From assembly GCA_963931865.1 (NCBI GenBank), contig OZ007507.1, positions 9,500,689 to 9,564,688 of the forward strand: a stretch of 64,000 nucleotides of DNA, written 5' to 3'. How positions within the stretch are numbered: the first letter of the stretch is position 1; each line of letters starts with the position of its first letter. The notes under the pieces are model-generated. The model did no database searches. It was not told the origin of the DNA and saw nothing but the letters and a program-made list of their open reading frames with translations. The translations under genes were made by a program, and so were the position numbers. This stretch comes from Axinella damicornis. Lineage: Eukaryota > Porifera > Demospongiae > Axinellida > Axinellidae. Shown piece by piece: positions 26,001-38,800 of this stretch.

Positions 26001-29000
26001 GAAAAAGAATTTCTCTACGAACTCAAGGAAACAATGAACACTGATTCCACAGTTAACGATCTTTCACTTACAATCTCATCTGGTTCAAACAATAGCATGT
26101 AAAATGCTAGAGCAAAGGCAATCACCAGCAACAGAGCCAGGAAGGCTATCTTCAGAAATGAGGTCAGGATGTTCACAAACATCAGAACATAGACTCCCGT
26201 CACTGGCCATTTCTGGAGAAAGGTTATCAGTCCGATCCATCCCAGAAATACAGCTACCACTCCAATTTGCCACTGCCATGTGTAAACACACAGACAGGGG
26301 GTGGCAAACACAAAGGTGAATATTATGGACAGTAGATACAGTGGAATCTCCAGCCAGTTGACCCAATCCAGCAGGTACTTTAGTGGGTGCCTGACGAATT
26401 GGAATATTTCTGCTGCCAGCCGCACCAATGCAGTCAAAATCGTAACTGCAGCACCAACGTAGAGGAATCGGTAATCATGAATTGATAAACCTAGACGGAA
26501 TGATCGCACTGAGTACGTAAATGCACAATCATGGTATTTCTGAAACTGGTATTTCTGTAATGGTCCCACCTTCACAATTCTCTGGTGCAGTCCCATTGAA
26601 CGATCCATTCAAAACATCAACACCTGCAAGATATGGAAAAAATGTAATCACAACAGCATTGCAATGGTCATAAGATGATTGTGCTAACATGTTCTCTCCA
26701 AAGGGCTGAGGACTACAAGACTGAATGCTGTCAGAAATGTCAGAAAGATGAGGTAGATGAAGAGATTCCCGAAGAAGATGTATCGGCCAAATCTGAACCA
26801 CTTGTATTCGAGGAGGCTGATCACCAGTGGGTGCTTCAAAAGGTTTGAGCAGCCATGCTTCCCCTGCAATTGAAAAGGGTAGAATCGATTTACAGCAAAT
26901 TAAGTAGAAGAAAGTATTCAATTAATACTTGGAGCTACATAATTTAGTTCAATCTTGCTACTCGTCAAATTGGACAAACTTCCAGCTTTTGCAAGCTGAA
27001 GGAAGCTTTTTGTAGTCAATCAAGCATAGGAATGTGGTATCACTCTGAGTGGAAGACGACTCTCAAGGTGGCCTTGACCTGAGCATTAGTCACTCGCAGT
27101 ATGTAAACTAGAGGTAAGGCCTCATAGAACTCGTCGCAGTGATCAGTCGTCCACTTGGCGAAATGATTATTTTCTGATTGTGTGTCTTCCATTGTGAGTA
27201 CCTGAGCTAGGTCAGACCGGGTGAAATGGTCAGAAGCAGTACAAGATAGCCACAGTTCACTGTATAGTGAGTTGTGAGTGTGTGAGTGTGCATTCTGCAT
27301 CTCAGAACCTACTGGTACTTATTCTTGCAAGAAGGCCTTGGTTTGTGGCGAAGCTAAAATCTACCCAACCTGTCTTAAAATCAACTTGTGGTCAGTAAAC
27401 AAAATTTGTAACTGCACATGCCTTACTCACAATCAGGTAGAGGGGGTGATTGTATTTTGTGAACTTCTTCGGATGCCAGGATTCAGCACTGCAGGAGAAC
27501 AGGATCACAATAACTAGCGAACTCTACTGTAATTCCTGTAACTTAATTGGTCAGGTGTATCTTACCTGTCAGGGGAGTGTTTGCTCCAGAAATCTTCAAG
27601 AAACTCGTAGTTGTAGTCAACCACAAAGGTGTCACTAGTAGCATGCACTTTATTTCTCCTGCGATCTTTCTTGCCTTCATTGGTGGTAACACATCTATTG
27701 AATGCCACCTCAGCAACATCTATGTGGAATAAATAGATACAGGAACATAATATACAGTGCTGTTGCCCAGGTACCAGTGGTATAGCCACAGCTTGGAAGC
27801 TACTGGGACCAAAGGGCCTATAGGGGTCTAGGGGAATGCCCTTGAAATTATGTGCCTTGAGGTGCATTCTGAGACACCTTTCTTGTGGTGCAGTAAATAT
27901 TCACAGCCCGAGTTTGGAAGCTACCAGGTCACCTAGACCTAATGGGCCAACACTCTATGGTGGGGTTGGGTCTGGTCTTACCAAAGTTGTTCTACGTAGG
28001 TGCATTTTGGAGCCTCCTGGGACATCTTGCTTGCAATTCCATGCAGTAACTTAGTCAGACTGAACGCGATAGTGCGAGGGTCTGGTCTGAAGCCTTCCCC
28101 AGTTTTGTACAAGAGGAATGTAGCACATCACGCTGGTTTGTGAATGAGATTACATTAAGTGAGTGAGATGCAACTTTGAGCCAAGGTGCGTGCGCCACAG
28201 TACATGACATCTGTAGCACTGAAGCGCTGTTAACCATGGCGACGGCCACTGAGACAACGAGAAAACCTCCACTTTATTGTATATGCTGTGGCAGTGACAT
28301 CTCCAACCGACCTGCGGACAGAAGGAGTCTACAGAGTGATGCAACTGAGCATAATATTATCCCAGTACGGAAATCATTGCTTTAACATGTAGTGAGTCAG
28401 GGAAAATCTGACATTGATATTAGAGAGTTTTAGATAAGCGTTTACGCTGAACGTTGACGTCATAAAATGTCACGTGATACTCAGCGACTTAAACGGCTAC
28501 GGTCAATTTGTAGCGTTCCGTACGTCTAGAGGCAGGTGTCACCGTTTGCATATTCCGGTGCGTTCTCTTGCTGTCCAGCGGATTTCGTTCAACCTTTTGT
28601 GAGTTTACATGTTTAGTTCGATACCTCTAGAGTATCTGAATACAAAGAACAAGTGAATTCTTGCGATGTTTCGGTGTCAAAAGTCTGCCACTTTGCTGAC
28701 AACATCCATATTGATTTTCTTAGGTTTCAGTCAGCTGATACCTGTCCCGCGATGCCTGTCCCGTGATGCCTGGCTTTCGTTGGGAGTTAAAGCAGGACAT
28801 AGCACTGGCTACCGAGGTCGTCTCCAAACGACCTCACAAGCCAGTAGACTGGAGTGATGTAGCAGAAGACCTAAATGCATCGTTTTCCACAGAAGACAAA
28901 CCTGTACAGCTCAAAGGGCGAGGGTGCAGGGAAAGGATGCATCTCCTTCTAAAAAAGTACAAAGACGACGACAAGAAAGCTTTGAAGCGGTGAGTTGTGT

Positions 29001-29290
29001 GTGTGCAGGTGTAGGTATGAGCGTACGACGTGTTCTGGTCTTTAATAAGAATGTGTGTATAATTTATACTGTCACACTTAAGTATGCATTATATCGTTTC
29101 CAATTGTGGTCATGTGCCTGGTTTCACTTAGCTATCAACCTGGCGGTGCCTTTATTCGATGTTTATTCGATGTGTGTGTGCCGTATACATACAAATGAAT
29201 GTTTCATACACACATACACCATCACACACACGCACACACACACCGTCACAAACACACACATACACACACACATGGCACACACACACACAA

Positions 29291-29324
<34 letters not shown>

Positions 29325-29806
29325 ACACACATGACACACACGCATACTCACACTGTACTAAGTGAGTAGTCTTATGAGTGATGTATGACAGCCAAGTTGC
29401 AGTTTAATGTTTGCAAAATTTACTATCTGCATAGATCTGGCACAGAGGAAGAGTTCACAGAGTTAAACCAATTGCTTGCAGACATCTGTGTTTACATACG
29501 GGACTTTGCTTCAGAGCAAGAACAGCAGAAGTGTGAGGCGAAGAAGAAAGGAGAGGATGATCGCAGAAAAAGAGAAGAAATGTGGCGAGCTGCTATGATG
29601 AGTATGTTCCAGTATCTGCATTTCAAGTACACAATATTGATATCACAATTTTATCGCCATGCAGGTAGGAGTTCTACACCAACTACATCCTCAGTAGACC
29701 TGGATGACGATGATCAAGCTGATGAAGATGCTAATGGGTCCTCCAGCAAGAAGATGAAGTTATCTAAAGGTAACCGTGCTTGTGGTTCGCTCCATGTATC
29801 TGGTGA

Positions 29807-29837
<31 letters not shown>

Positions 29838-32800
29838 TCCCTCCCTCCCTCCCTCCCTCCCTCCCATTTTATGTTTAGATAAAGAAGTAAAAAGAAGATT
29901 GTCAACAGCAGAGTTACTGCATGAGAAATTTAAAAACAAAGCGGCTATGAAAGAGAAAGAACTGGAGGTGAAAAAATGGAGCTGGAACTTCAACAAAAGA
30001 AATGGCGACTGGAGGAAGAAGAACGGAAGAAGAGACTGGAATTGGACACAGAGAAGATGAGGCTTGAAGCTGAAGAACGAAGAGCTATGATTGAGCTTTT
30101 GAAGAAGCTTACGTAAGGCTTGCTTACATACAAGCATAACCAAAGGTCACTTACCTCAGCGAGCGCAACACCAATCTCCACACTGCGATCATGGTCATTA
30201 GCTCTTTCTGTTTGAATGATTTCACTAGTGCATGTGGATGGAACACAGAAGGGCCCGTTATGATTGCATGATTATTATGATCACATCACCTCATGTCCAA
30301 ATCATATTATTATGCAAAAATTAATGTCATGATTGTATGAATGACAAAACTCCCTGATTGTTCAAGTAAGTCTCTAAACTGGGTGGTGACACATCGAAGA
30401 AAGTTGATGTTTGTGATCCATACAGGCAGGTATGGCAGTTTGTAAGTATAGTTCCGACTAAGTAATACTTCCCAACAGGCTGGAGCAAGACTTTAAGATT
30501 TTTTTTGCACTCCAGATAGGCAAACTGCTGAAGTATTTTTCCAAATGCCCACTCCACACTGACACGGACAGCACTCATCTTCTGGTTGAATTCTTGCTCT
30601 AGAGGTGTCAGATGTGCACCTCGAAAAGGTGATAGTATGTTTCTAGATAGTCCATATGCAGGGTCTCCATATAGCACATATGGTTGGCCATTCGGCTGGT
30701 TCAGCGGTCTCAATTTGTTCGGCAACCCACTAACAGAGAGCATGAAGGCATCGTGTCTCGATCCTGCCTTCCATTGGTCCGAACATGTGTGCTACTAAGC
30801 CATTGGGTGTGACAACAGACTGTAGGACAGTTAGAGAATGAAGTTAACCACAATCAATCCTAATTACACAAATGTACATACCTGAAACTTAATACAGTGA
30901 ACTCGTTTGTGACCACTGTACATTATTCTTTGGTTTACTATTGGTCTTGCGATGGGCCGGACTGTTCCATCGATAAACCCAAAGCACTGCTGCAGTGGTG
31001 CTCCTTTGGCATGCACTGCAGCAGGAAAGGATGCTGTATCCAGCCAAACAAGGTCTAGATCTCTCAACAGATGACCAAATCGGTCATACACATCATCAAT
31101 TACCTGGATTCGATTCAAATAACAAACAAATGAACATGTAGCATAATAATTATGTCAAGCAGGGCTAGCTCCCTTCATACCGTGGCAAAGATAAGGCTGA
31201 GTTCACACTCTGTGCGACCAAACAAGGGAACAAGGTCACAGAGTCTGTTTGGGTATGTTAGCCTTCGCAACATGATCATCAGTGCCTCCATACCCGTTGT
31301 AGTTGTACCCTGCTTGCAGACATACTTGTCAGGGAGGTGCAATGCAGCTGATAGGCGTGCCATATCATCTTTCGAGAATCTATAAAATGTACCTCAGTCA
31401 TCTTTACTGACAACACAAGTAATACACAAGACTGAACAGCAAGCACTAACCTGAACAGTTGTTCACACTCCAAATTGGTCAAATCTTCTAAATTTAGCCT
31501 AGGACCAAGGATACGCTTCGGTTTCTCATTCAAAGTCAGCAAGAGATCTTCCAAATCATCCTCGCTGCTGGATGCATCCGAACTGCTATCATGGTCACAC
31601 AGAAGCATTGTAACCATCTCCAGATCACGCCTAGAATACAGGATATCGTCGTCAAGAACGTTTACGAAGGAGTACAAGATGCAATCACGCAAATTCTATG
31701 CACTAACTTACTTCCTCTGATACGCCATTTTGTCCAACGTTTGCGCCGATCTAAAACTCACTTTTGCCGCTGATCGCCTACGGTCAACGTGGTCTGGTCA
31801 CGTGACCGTACAGCGTTCAACGTAAACGCTTATCTAAAACTCTCTATTGTCTTGTTTGCGGTGGTGGGGATCCAATTCAATGTGTATTGATGTGCACAAA
31901 GTGCTTTGGAGCATGTGATCGCTATAAAACACTCCAGACATTGTTAATGAATAACTTGAAAGCAGTTGTTGATGTCATAGTCAGTGACCACAATATTCAA
32001 CTCAAGTCCCAAAAGAGTTGGAAAGTAGAGCAACTACGTATACATGTGGTACATCTGCATCGCGGCTCCAACTCCAGCATGCAACCAGCTCAACTACGGT
32101 TTCACCTGACGTTGCAGTAAGTTTCACTGGCATCTGACAACTGTTCAACCTCAGCTAGTGTTGACAGCATAACTGAATGGGGATCTATTTCTCACTATAT
32201 AAGTATGTACATACGTACGTACGTACGTACATAAGAGAACATGTCACACTCAGGAATGTTGATATGAAAGTTGCGTGTTTCCTGCCAGCCTACTGAGTTT
32301 TATTTGCCCAATGGCTTGACGGTACGAGAAGTACAACCTGAGAGTTGGATCAGTGGACGAGCATGCAGTGCCTCCAAGGGCTTGCAGAGCTGGAGCAACT
32401 ACATATGGAGTCAAACAGTCAGCGCAGTCGACATCTGCTTACACTGCAACTCCACGATAGTCAGGTTCGCGTAGCCAGAGGTAGGGTACAAGCGAGCGGG
32501 GCCTTTAGGGCTTGCAGAGCTAGAGCAGCTACATGTGGAGTCGAACAGCAAATGTAATTGACATGTTTACACAGCTCCAACTCCAAATTCACACTAGCTA
32601 GATCGATCATACTCATAAGCATGTGGTTAGGTTATGCATGCAGTGTGTGCGCCGAGGCATGATCGATGCGCATACCAAACAAGCGGTATATACATATTCC
32701 TAGTTTCTAAGTCTGTGATGCTGCTATACAGATACACATTATCACTCCATACATACGTAGGTACACGTTGGGTATAAAATACATTCTCCCCATCGCAAAC

Positions 32801-35800
32801 ACCTCGGGAAAGCAGTGGCCCATAGGAGCAAGAAGACCGTTGCTATGGAGTGCATGAAGGATCCCAGTACTAGAAAGCACATTGTGAGGCTGATTGGAAA
32901 CGAGGTTCGTAAGGAGATACGCCTGATGGCTTTAGAAAATGCACAATCAGTTCTATGCAGCCAATCAACAGAAGAATTGAAGGAGTTCAAGTGGGACAGG
33001 CTCCATGCAGAGCTGTCCAACAAGGCACCAAACCTACGAAGTACGTACATATACTACTTGCTGAGACAAAAACATGAGTGCCTAGGCCTAACACTCATGT
33101 AGTGGTAGGCATGTGTGTAGCATTACTACTCAAACATCGCACAAAGATGAGCCTGCTGCAGAAGATCTTGTGGTTTATGCTGGCCATGCTTCAAAGCAGG
33201 TACGTTATTTATTGCTTCATGCTGTGATGTACAACTCTATTAACATTCTCATATGGTATACAAGTCTATGAGCGGCTGCATAAGTTGAACCTGACAACAT
33301 GACACTCAACCTTATTGAGTGTGGTAGACAAAATGGGTGCGAACCATGATGCAAGAGTCCGTGAATGGCGAGATCCTTTGGTGGCTAAACTCAAGAGCAC
33401 AAACCCAGCACAGGTCAGTGAATTGTTATGATGTCTGTGTGGTAACGTTTAGCCGGCATAATCATTAACCTTGCAGTCTGAGGAACATCAGAGATACCAG
33501 AACCTACATGAAGATGACGATTCCAGTTCATTGGATAAGACATACAGTAGCGGTCAAAATAAAGTTTACGTTCCGTGATCGTGCTACGATAGTTCTACGA
33601 TCGTTCTACGTTCCGTTCCGTTATTACGCAATCTTTCGTAAAACGGTTGCTGACTCAGCAATTATCGCCGTCGCGAGTAAGCGGCAAGGCTTTTCGACCT
33701 ATATCTCCAGTTACAAGTAAACTTCAGACAAGGGGCAAACGCCAGCGTATAGTCAATGCCTTCCAATAAGGCATATCTAAAAATCAGCCAAACCTTTCGA
33801 AGGATATGCAAGTTCCAACAACTTTCGCCTTGGTGGGCGGGGTTTCGGCAGCGATCGATCGCGTTGCCGCTGTATCTCCGGTTCTGCGATAGCTGCGGAC
33901 ATCGAACAAAGAACAGCAGGGAGAGAGATCCAGGGTCTAAAACATAACCCAGGTAGAACAGCGTCGGACATAGGCTGCATCCGCTGTAAGCGTTAAACGT
34001 TTTATTACGCTTGCGTACCGTAAAAACGGTGCGCATAAACGCTGACGTAATTGGGGCGAGCCTGAGCGAGCCCCACATAGACGAGTTTGCTGGGAATTTT
34101 CCATATATTTCTTTATATCTATATATATATATATATCTATCGTACGTCGTGCCGTAAATCACTTCCTGCTCGTATTTTGCGTGTCATTGCGTCATGCGTT
34201 AATTCAAACCACAAACGAACTCACCATTGCAACGTCAACGACTTCGACACGAACCATGAACGGTCTACCTCAACAAGGATGGAGACTATAGCGCACGGTG
34301 AGGGGCTAAAGCATTTCATGAAGACGGGGAGAGTGCTTCAAGCGATCTCATGTCCTGCATGCAGAGCACATCATGGTGTGCATTAGCTAGCTAGCTAGCA
34401 TGCATGCAGGCTTTAAGCTATAAACCATCACGGTGTGTTGGACTGCTGCTTCAGCTATTGCCAGAGGATGGGAACTTGACTGGCCTGCGCTCGGTAACAC
34501 TTAACTCACTGTGACATGCAGTCAAGACACAGATCTGGCATAAGCAGACAATGAGAAAGTCGCCTCCGGTGGCGACAACAAAGACTGAGAGCTCTCCTAG
34601 ACCTACCTACCAGACTGCTTCGGCTAACCTGATTCGCAGTTGCTGTGAAGTGCATGGGTGTACTTTTAGTGTCATAACTTCTGTGTCCTTAAGTCATGCT
34701 ATGCTCTCCATCACATTCGGATGACATGCACTGACAGTCATGCACATGCATCTGCTCCATGTAGGAACACATGCTCATGCAACTGCTCCATGCACATTCG
34801 ACAACTGTACTCGCTCAGGCTCGCCCCACAATGTACTGCATTCGTCTAGTAATAATTTAACACCGTTTTCTGAACCGTTTTCGTACCGTACGACGATCGT
34901 TGCACGATCGTTGTACGATTACAGAACGTAAACTTTATTTTGACCACAACTGTACTACTCTGACTCAGACTCCGGTGAATCCTTCCTGGGCGTTTCCCCT
35001 GCTACATGTACTTCAGAAGAGGAACAGTCTGTCAGGCTCAAGCGATGAAAGTGAGACAGGTGACACAACAGATTCAGACATTGACCCTCCTACAATCATT
35101 CAGCCACCCACAACGCACCTTAGGCAGCAAGATCCCGGATGTGATCACCAGACAACTACTCCTCAACAATCATCCACACAGTGTGTAAGAGAACCTTCCA
35201 GTCCTGGTCACACTATGTATCGGCTCTGTGGGGACAACCTTGACAAGACAATCAAGTTGCGGTACATGAGGTGTGACACACACAAAACTGAATCGATGCA
35301 CTTTTTTCAATCCTATGCTGTTGCAGATAAGATTGACTTCAGTGACTTGTCTGAGACAACCCCTCCATTACCAAGTGTGAGCCTACATCAGCGAATGTGC
35401 ACGGTCATCCCGGTAAGAACATACCGACAGATCTCCATATGGAGCACCTCAATAGACTGGCAAAAGGTGCAGTGAAAAATCTCAGTGCCAACAAGACTGA
35501 AAAGGCCATATCACGAGTTGGCAGGGCATTTGGAACTCTTGGTCCACTTCTCAACCATTTTGATGCCATTACACCAGTTTTCATGCACATTGTCGAGCCA
35601 GTACAAACAAAGACAGGAATATCATCATTGGTGAGCTTGTTTGGACAAACGTGTTCACTACAGTAACTTCCCACATCCACGAGACGTTCTTCATACATAC
35701 AAAGACGAGAAAAATTATTGCAATGGATGACAACCAGACTACATACATATCATGTGAATTAATTACTAAGGTTATGAACTCTGGACTCTGAACCCTGACT

Positions 35801-38800
35801 GTGGAACTTAGTCATGTGACATGCATCTTGCCATGCTGTTAGTGTAGACTCAGTATCTAGTCTGCTATTAGCTCACTGTTACTTATCTATTGACTCTATT
35901 GTTATATCTGCACTTGTTATTGTTCATCTGAAGATTGTTCGCATCCTTACATGGCGCTGCGAGCAGCTGCTCTCTAAGTAGAACCCATCATGGCATCATC
36001 CTATGTATTCCACACTAGCGATCTTCCTAAGCTGGACCTTGATACCGATAGAGGCACGGACTTTCAAGCATGGCACCAGCAGTGGCTGGCCTACCGCTCC
36101 TTATCGAGCCTCAGTGCTGAACCAGCAGCCAAACAAGTACAAGCCCTCCAACTCTGCTTTTCCAGGGAGACACTCAATGTCGTCGACAACCTTGGCCTGA
36201 CTACTGATGAAAGGAAAGATCAAGCCCTAATCATTGCAGCCTTGAAACGTCACGTCGAAGGCAGAGTCAATGAGACCATCGAGAGATGGAACCTTCGTCG
36301 ACGGACATGTACAGCAAGTTGGCAAGTCATTTGATGACTACCTGGTATCCCTTCGCGAGCTTGTGAAGACATGCAACTTTTGCAACAACGACTGCCTCCG
36401 AAAGGCTATCCGCGACCAGATCATCGAGGGTCTTCTCGACGGAGAAATCATCCAAGAATTGTTGCAGGTGAAAGACCTCACCCTTGACCAAGCCATAACC
36501 AAATGCCGTGGACTGGAAGCTGCCAAGAAATCCCGACAGGATATTCAAGGAACATCAGATTTCAACACATTTCAAACACATCCTCTGACTACCCGTTCAG
36601 GCACCTGCCCTGGATGTGGCAATCCCTTTCACGAAGGAGGGTGCAAGAAATGCCCTGCCTTCAACCAAACTTGCCGTAACTGCGGTAGGTCAGGGCACTT
36701 TGCCAGAGTTTGCTCAAGGAAACGCTCCACTGCAGGACAGTATCGCAAACCTGCCACACCTCATGCACATGCCCTCAGCATGAATGAGCTACCTGTTGTT
36801 CAGCTCTCTGAATTAGCCCACAGACCTACCACCCCAGCACCAACTGTGTATCCACCTGCCATGGACAAGCTTCCCTCGACATCTTACCAGACTCAGGGGC
36901 AGATATTAGTGCGGCAGGGCCCCAATTTGTCCAAGCACTTGGGGAGTACATGGATAACCTGGCCCCCTCCAACATCCGTCCCAGGGCTGTCAATGGCTCC
37001 ATCCTACACCCAGTCGGGAAGCTCCCACATGTTGCCTTCTGTGTCAATGGCAGAACAGTTCATGATGATGTCCACATCTATGACTCGATCACAAGCGCAC
37101 TGATCTCTTGGGCCACAGCAAAACAGCTCGGAATCCTACCGGAGCACTACCCTGAGCCAGCAACGCAGATTCATGCCATGCATACCGGTCATCACACTAG
37201 CAACCCCCTTCCAACCGCTGACCAGATTATGGAAGAATTTCCTTCAGTGTTCAATGGACAAGTTCGTACAATGCCAGGGGAGCAGTTCCACATCTCTTTG
37301 ACAAAGGATGCCCATGGACCCTTTCTGTGTGACTACCCCTCGTAGTATCCCCTTTGTATACCGTAAGAGAAGCCCTCTGTCGATTACTGGCCCCCCACCT
37401 AGCCTGCCACCCAGCCCCCCTGAACCACGTCGTTCTTCCCGTACTTCCCACAGACCCCTTCGGTTATCAGAGGATCCAACATGGCTCTTCAGCTCCTCTG
37501 TTGACACATCGGAGCTTGGTGGGGAGGTGTAAGGTTATGAACTCTGGACTCTGAACCCTGACTGTGGAACTTAGTCATGTGACATGCATCTTGCCATGAC
37601 ATGTTTCTCCCTCTCTTACCATTCCTATCAAACTTGGGATGGTAACAAACTGCCCCTTACCTGGCATGAAAGCGATTAGCTCCCTCATAAGGGTGGTATC
37701 TCCCAATGAACTCCTCATCATCTCCTTCCATTTGTCATGGCCCAGGAGGATTGCAGCAACATCCCTATCCAGAAATAGAAATGAAAGTCAGATGCCTGAC
37801 AGTCAAGGTGTTCTTGTGCTGCATGATTAGTCCCAGTGCAGTGTATTGTACATAGCTATATACCGTACGTATGTAGTAGTGTACTAAACATATTATTATG
37901 TAGTAGAGTAAGCCATTGATTATCGGACGACATGGATAATCGGATGCGTTAGCGCCGAGCGCGTATTTTACCGGAAGTGGGCGGGACCTTCAGTCAATAC
38001 TACAGACCCATCGCATTTTGAGTTAAAAGTTTGGTGATTCTCTGTTGCTTGGTTCTGGAACTACAGTCAACCAAAGCTCATTTTCGGACCAAGGTATGAT
38101 CGGACAAATTGATGTATTATCGTACGACGCTCCCCGTTTCTTCTCTGAAGGAACTTTCTCCGATATTTTCGGGAAGCCTCATGATCCCTCTGCTGCAGGC
38201 TCACTTTTTTGTCAACGTGGCTGATTCGAGCATTTGGGAGTATCACCGAATATCGACCAGGGTCTCCTGGTCTATAGCGGGGAGTGAAATTTAGCCGTAT
38301 TTTGGTGTAGGCACTCACAGGTAAACACTAGTGCTGCGATTCAGATGTCAGTAGAATGTGCTGGTCCTCTGCAACACAACGCGTGTCTATATGTTGCACC
38401 GTTCCTGAGATACAGCTGTTTCTTCCCATTTGTTCCTGTAAAAGCGGTCCACGATAGCAACGACAGTATTTCTGGAGAGTTCTTAGGCAAACGACTATAT
38501 CTCAGGAACGGTGCAACGTATAAACACGGGACTTGCACCGTTGTGTTGCAGAGGACCAGCACATTCTACTGATATCTGAATTGCAGCTCTAGAGTGTACC
38601 TGTGAGTGTCTACGCCAAAATACGGCAAAATTCCACTCCCCGCTATAGACCTGGAGACCCTAGTCGACATTCGGTGATACTCCCAAGTGCTCGAATCCGC
38701 CACGGTGACAAAAAGTGCGCCTGCAACAGAGGGATCATGAGGCTTCCCGAAAATGTAAAAATCTTGGAGAAAGTTCCTTCAGAGAAGAAGCGGGGAGCGT

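Larger units (their letters stand above)
28423..31844. mobile_element. PIF/Harbinger DNA transposon, nearly complete, 3.4 kb
   Basis: Terminal inverted repeats starting GAGAGTTTTAGATAAGCG and matching at 30 of 31 bases, flanked by TA on both sides. It carries the two genes expected of an autonomous element in opposite orientation: a Myb/SANT-like DNA-binding protein (plus) and a DDE transposase (minus). Each carries a one-base frameshift. It is inserted in the N-terminal Cys-rich part of the DUF6589-type gene. Confidence 0.9.
28236..35666 (+). pseudogene. DUF6589-type gene, split by two transposons
   Basis: Pieces in order on the plus strand: 28236-28385 (MATATETTRKPPLYCICCGS, with Cys pairs); after the Harbinger element, 31850-32120 (CLVCGGGDPIQC, MCTKCFGACDRYKTLQTLL, a second Cys-pair block); 32812-33045 (RKHIVRLIGNEVRKEIR and LKEFKWDRLHAELSNKAP); 33140-33200 (EDLVVYAGHASKQ); 33265-33415 (VVDKMGANHDARVREWRD); 33476-33540; after the Tc1-like element, 34953-35410 (CGDNLDKTIKLRYMR, SMHFFQSYAVADKIDFSDLS); 35410-35666 (KNIPTDLHMEHLNRLAKGAV). 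The last two blocks carry the signature order of DUF6589, a family that is highly repeated in sponges, cnidarians and molluscs with no assigned biochemical function. Lies on the opposite strand inside TRPA-like intron 8. Interrupted, so unlikely to make a full product. Confidence 0.6.

Noticed and set aside
27040..27300. Minus-strand segment ENNHFAKWTTDHCDEFYEAL between TRPA-like exons 10 and 11
   Set aside because: Looks coding, but exon 10 joins exon 11 in phase with conserved residues on both sides, so including it would break the channel. It may be an alternative exon or old insert.
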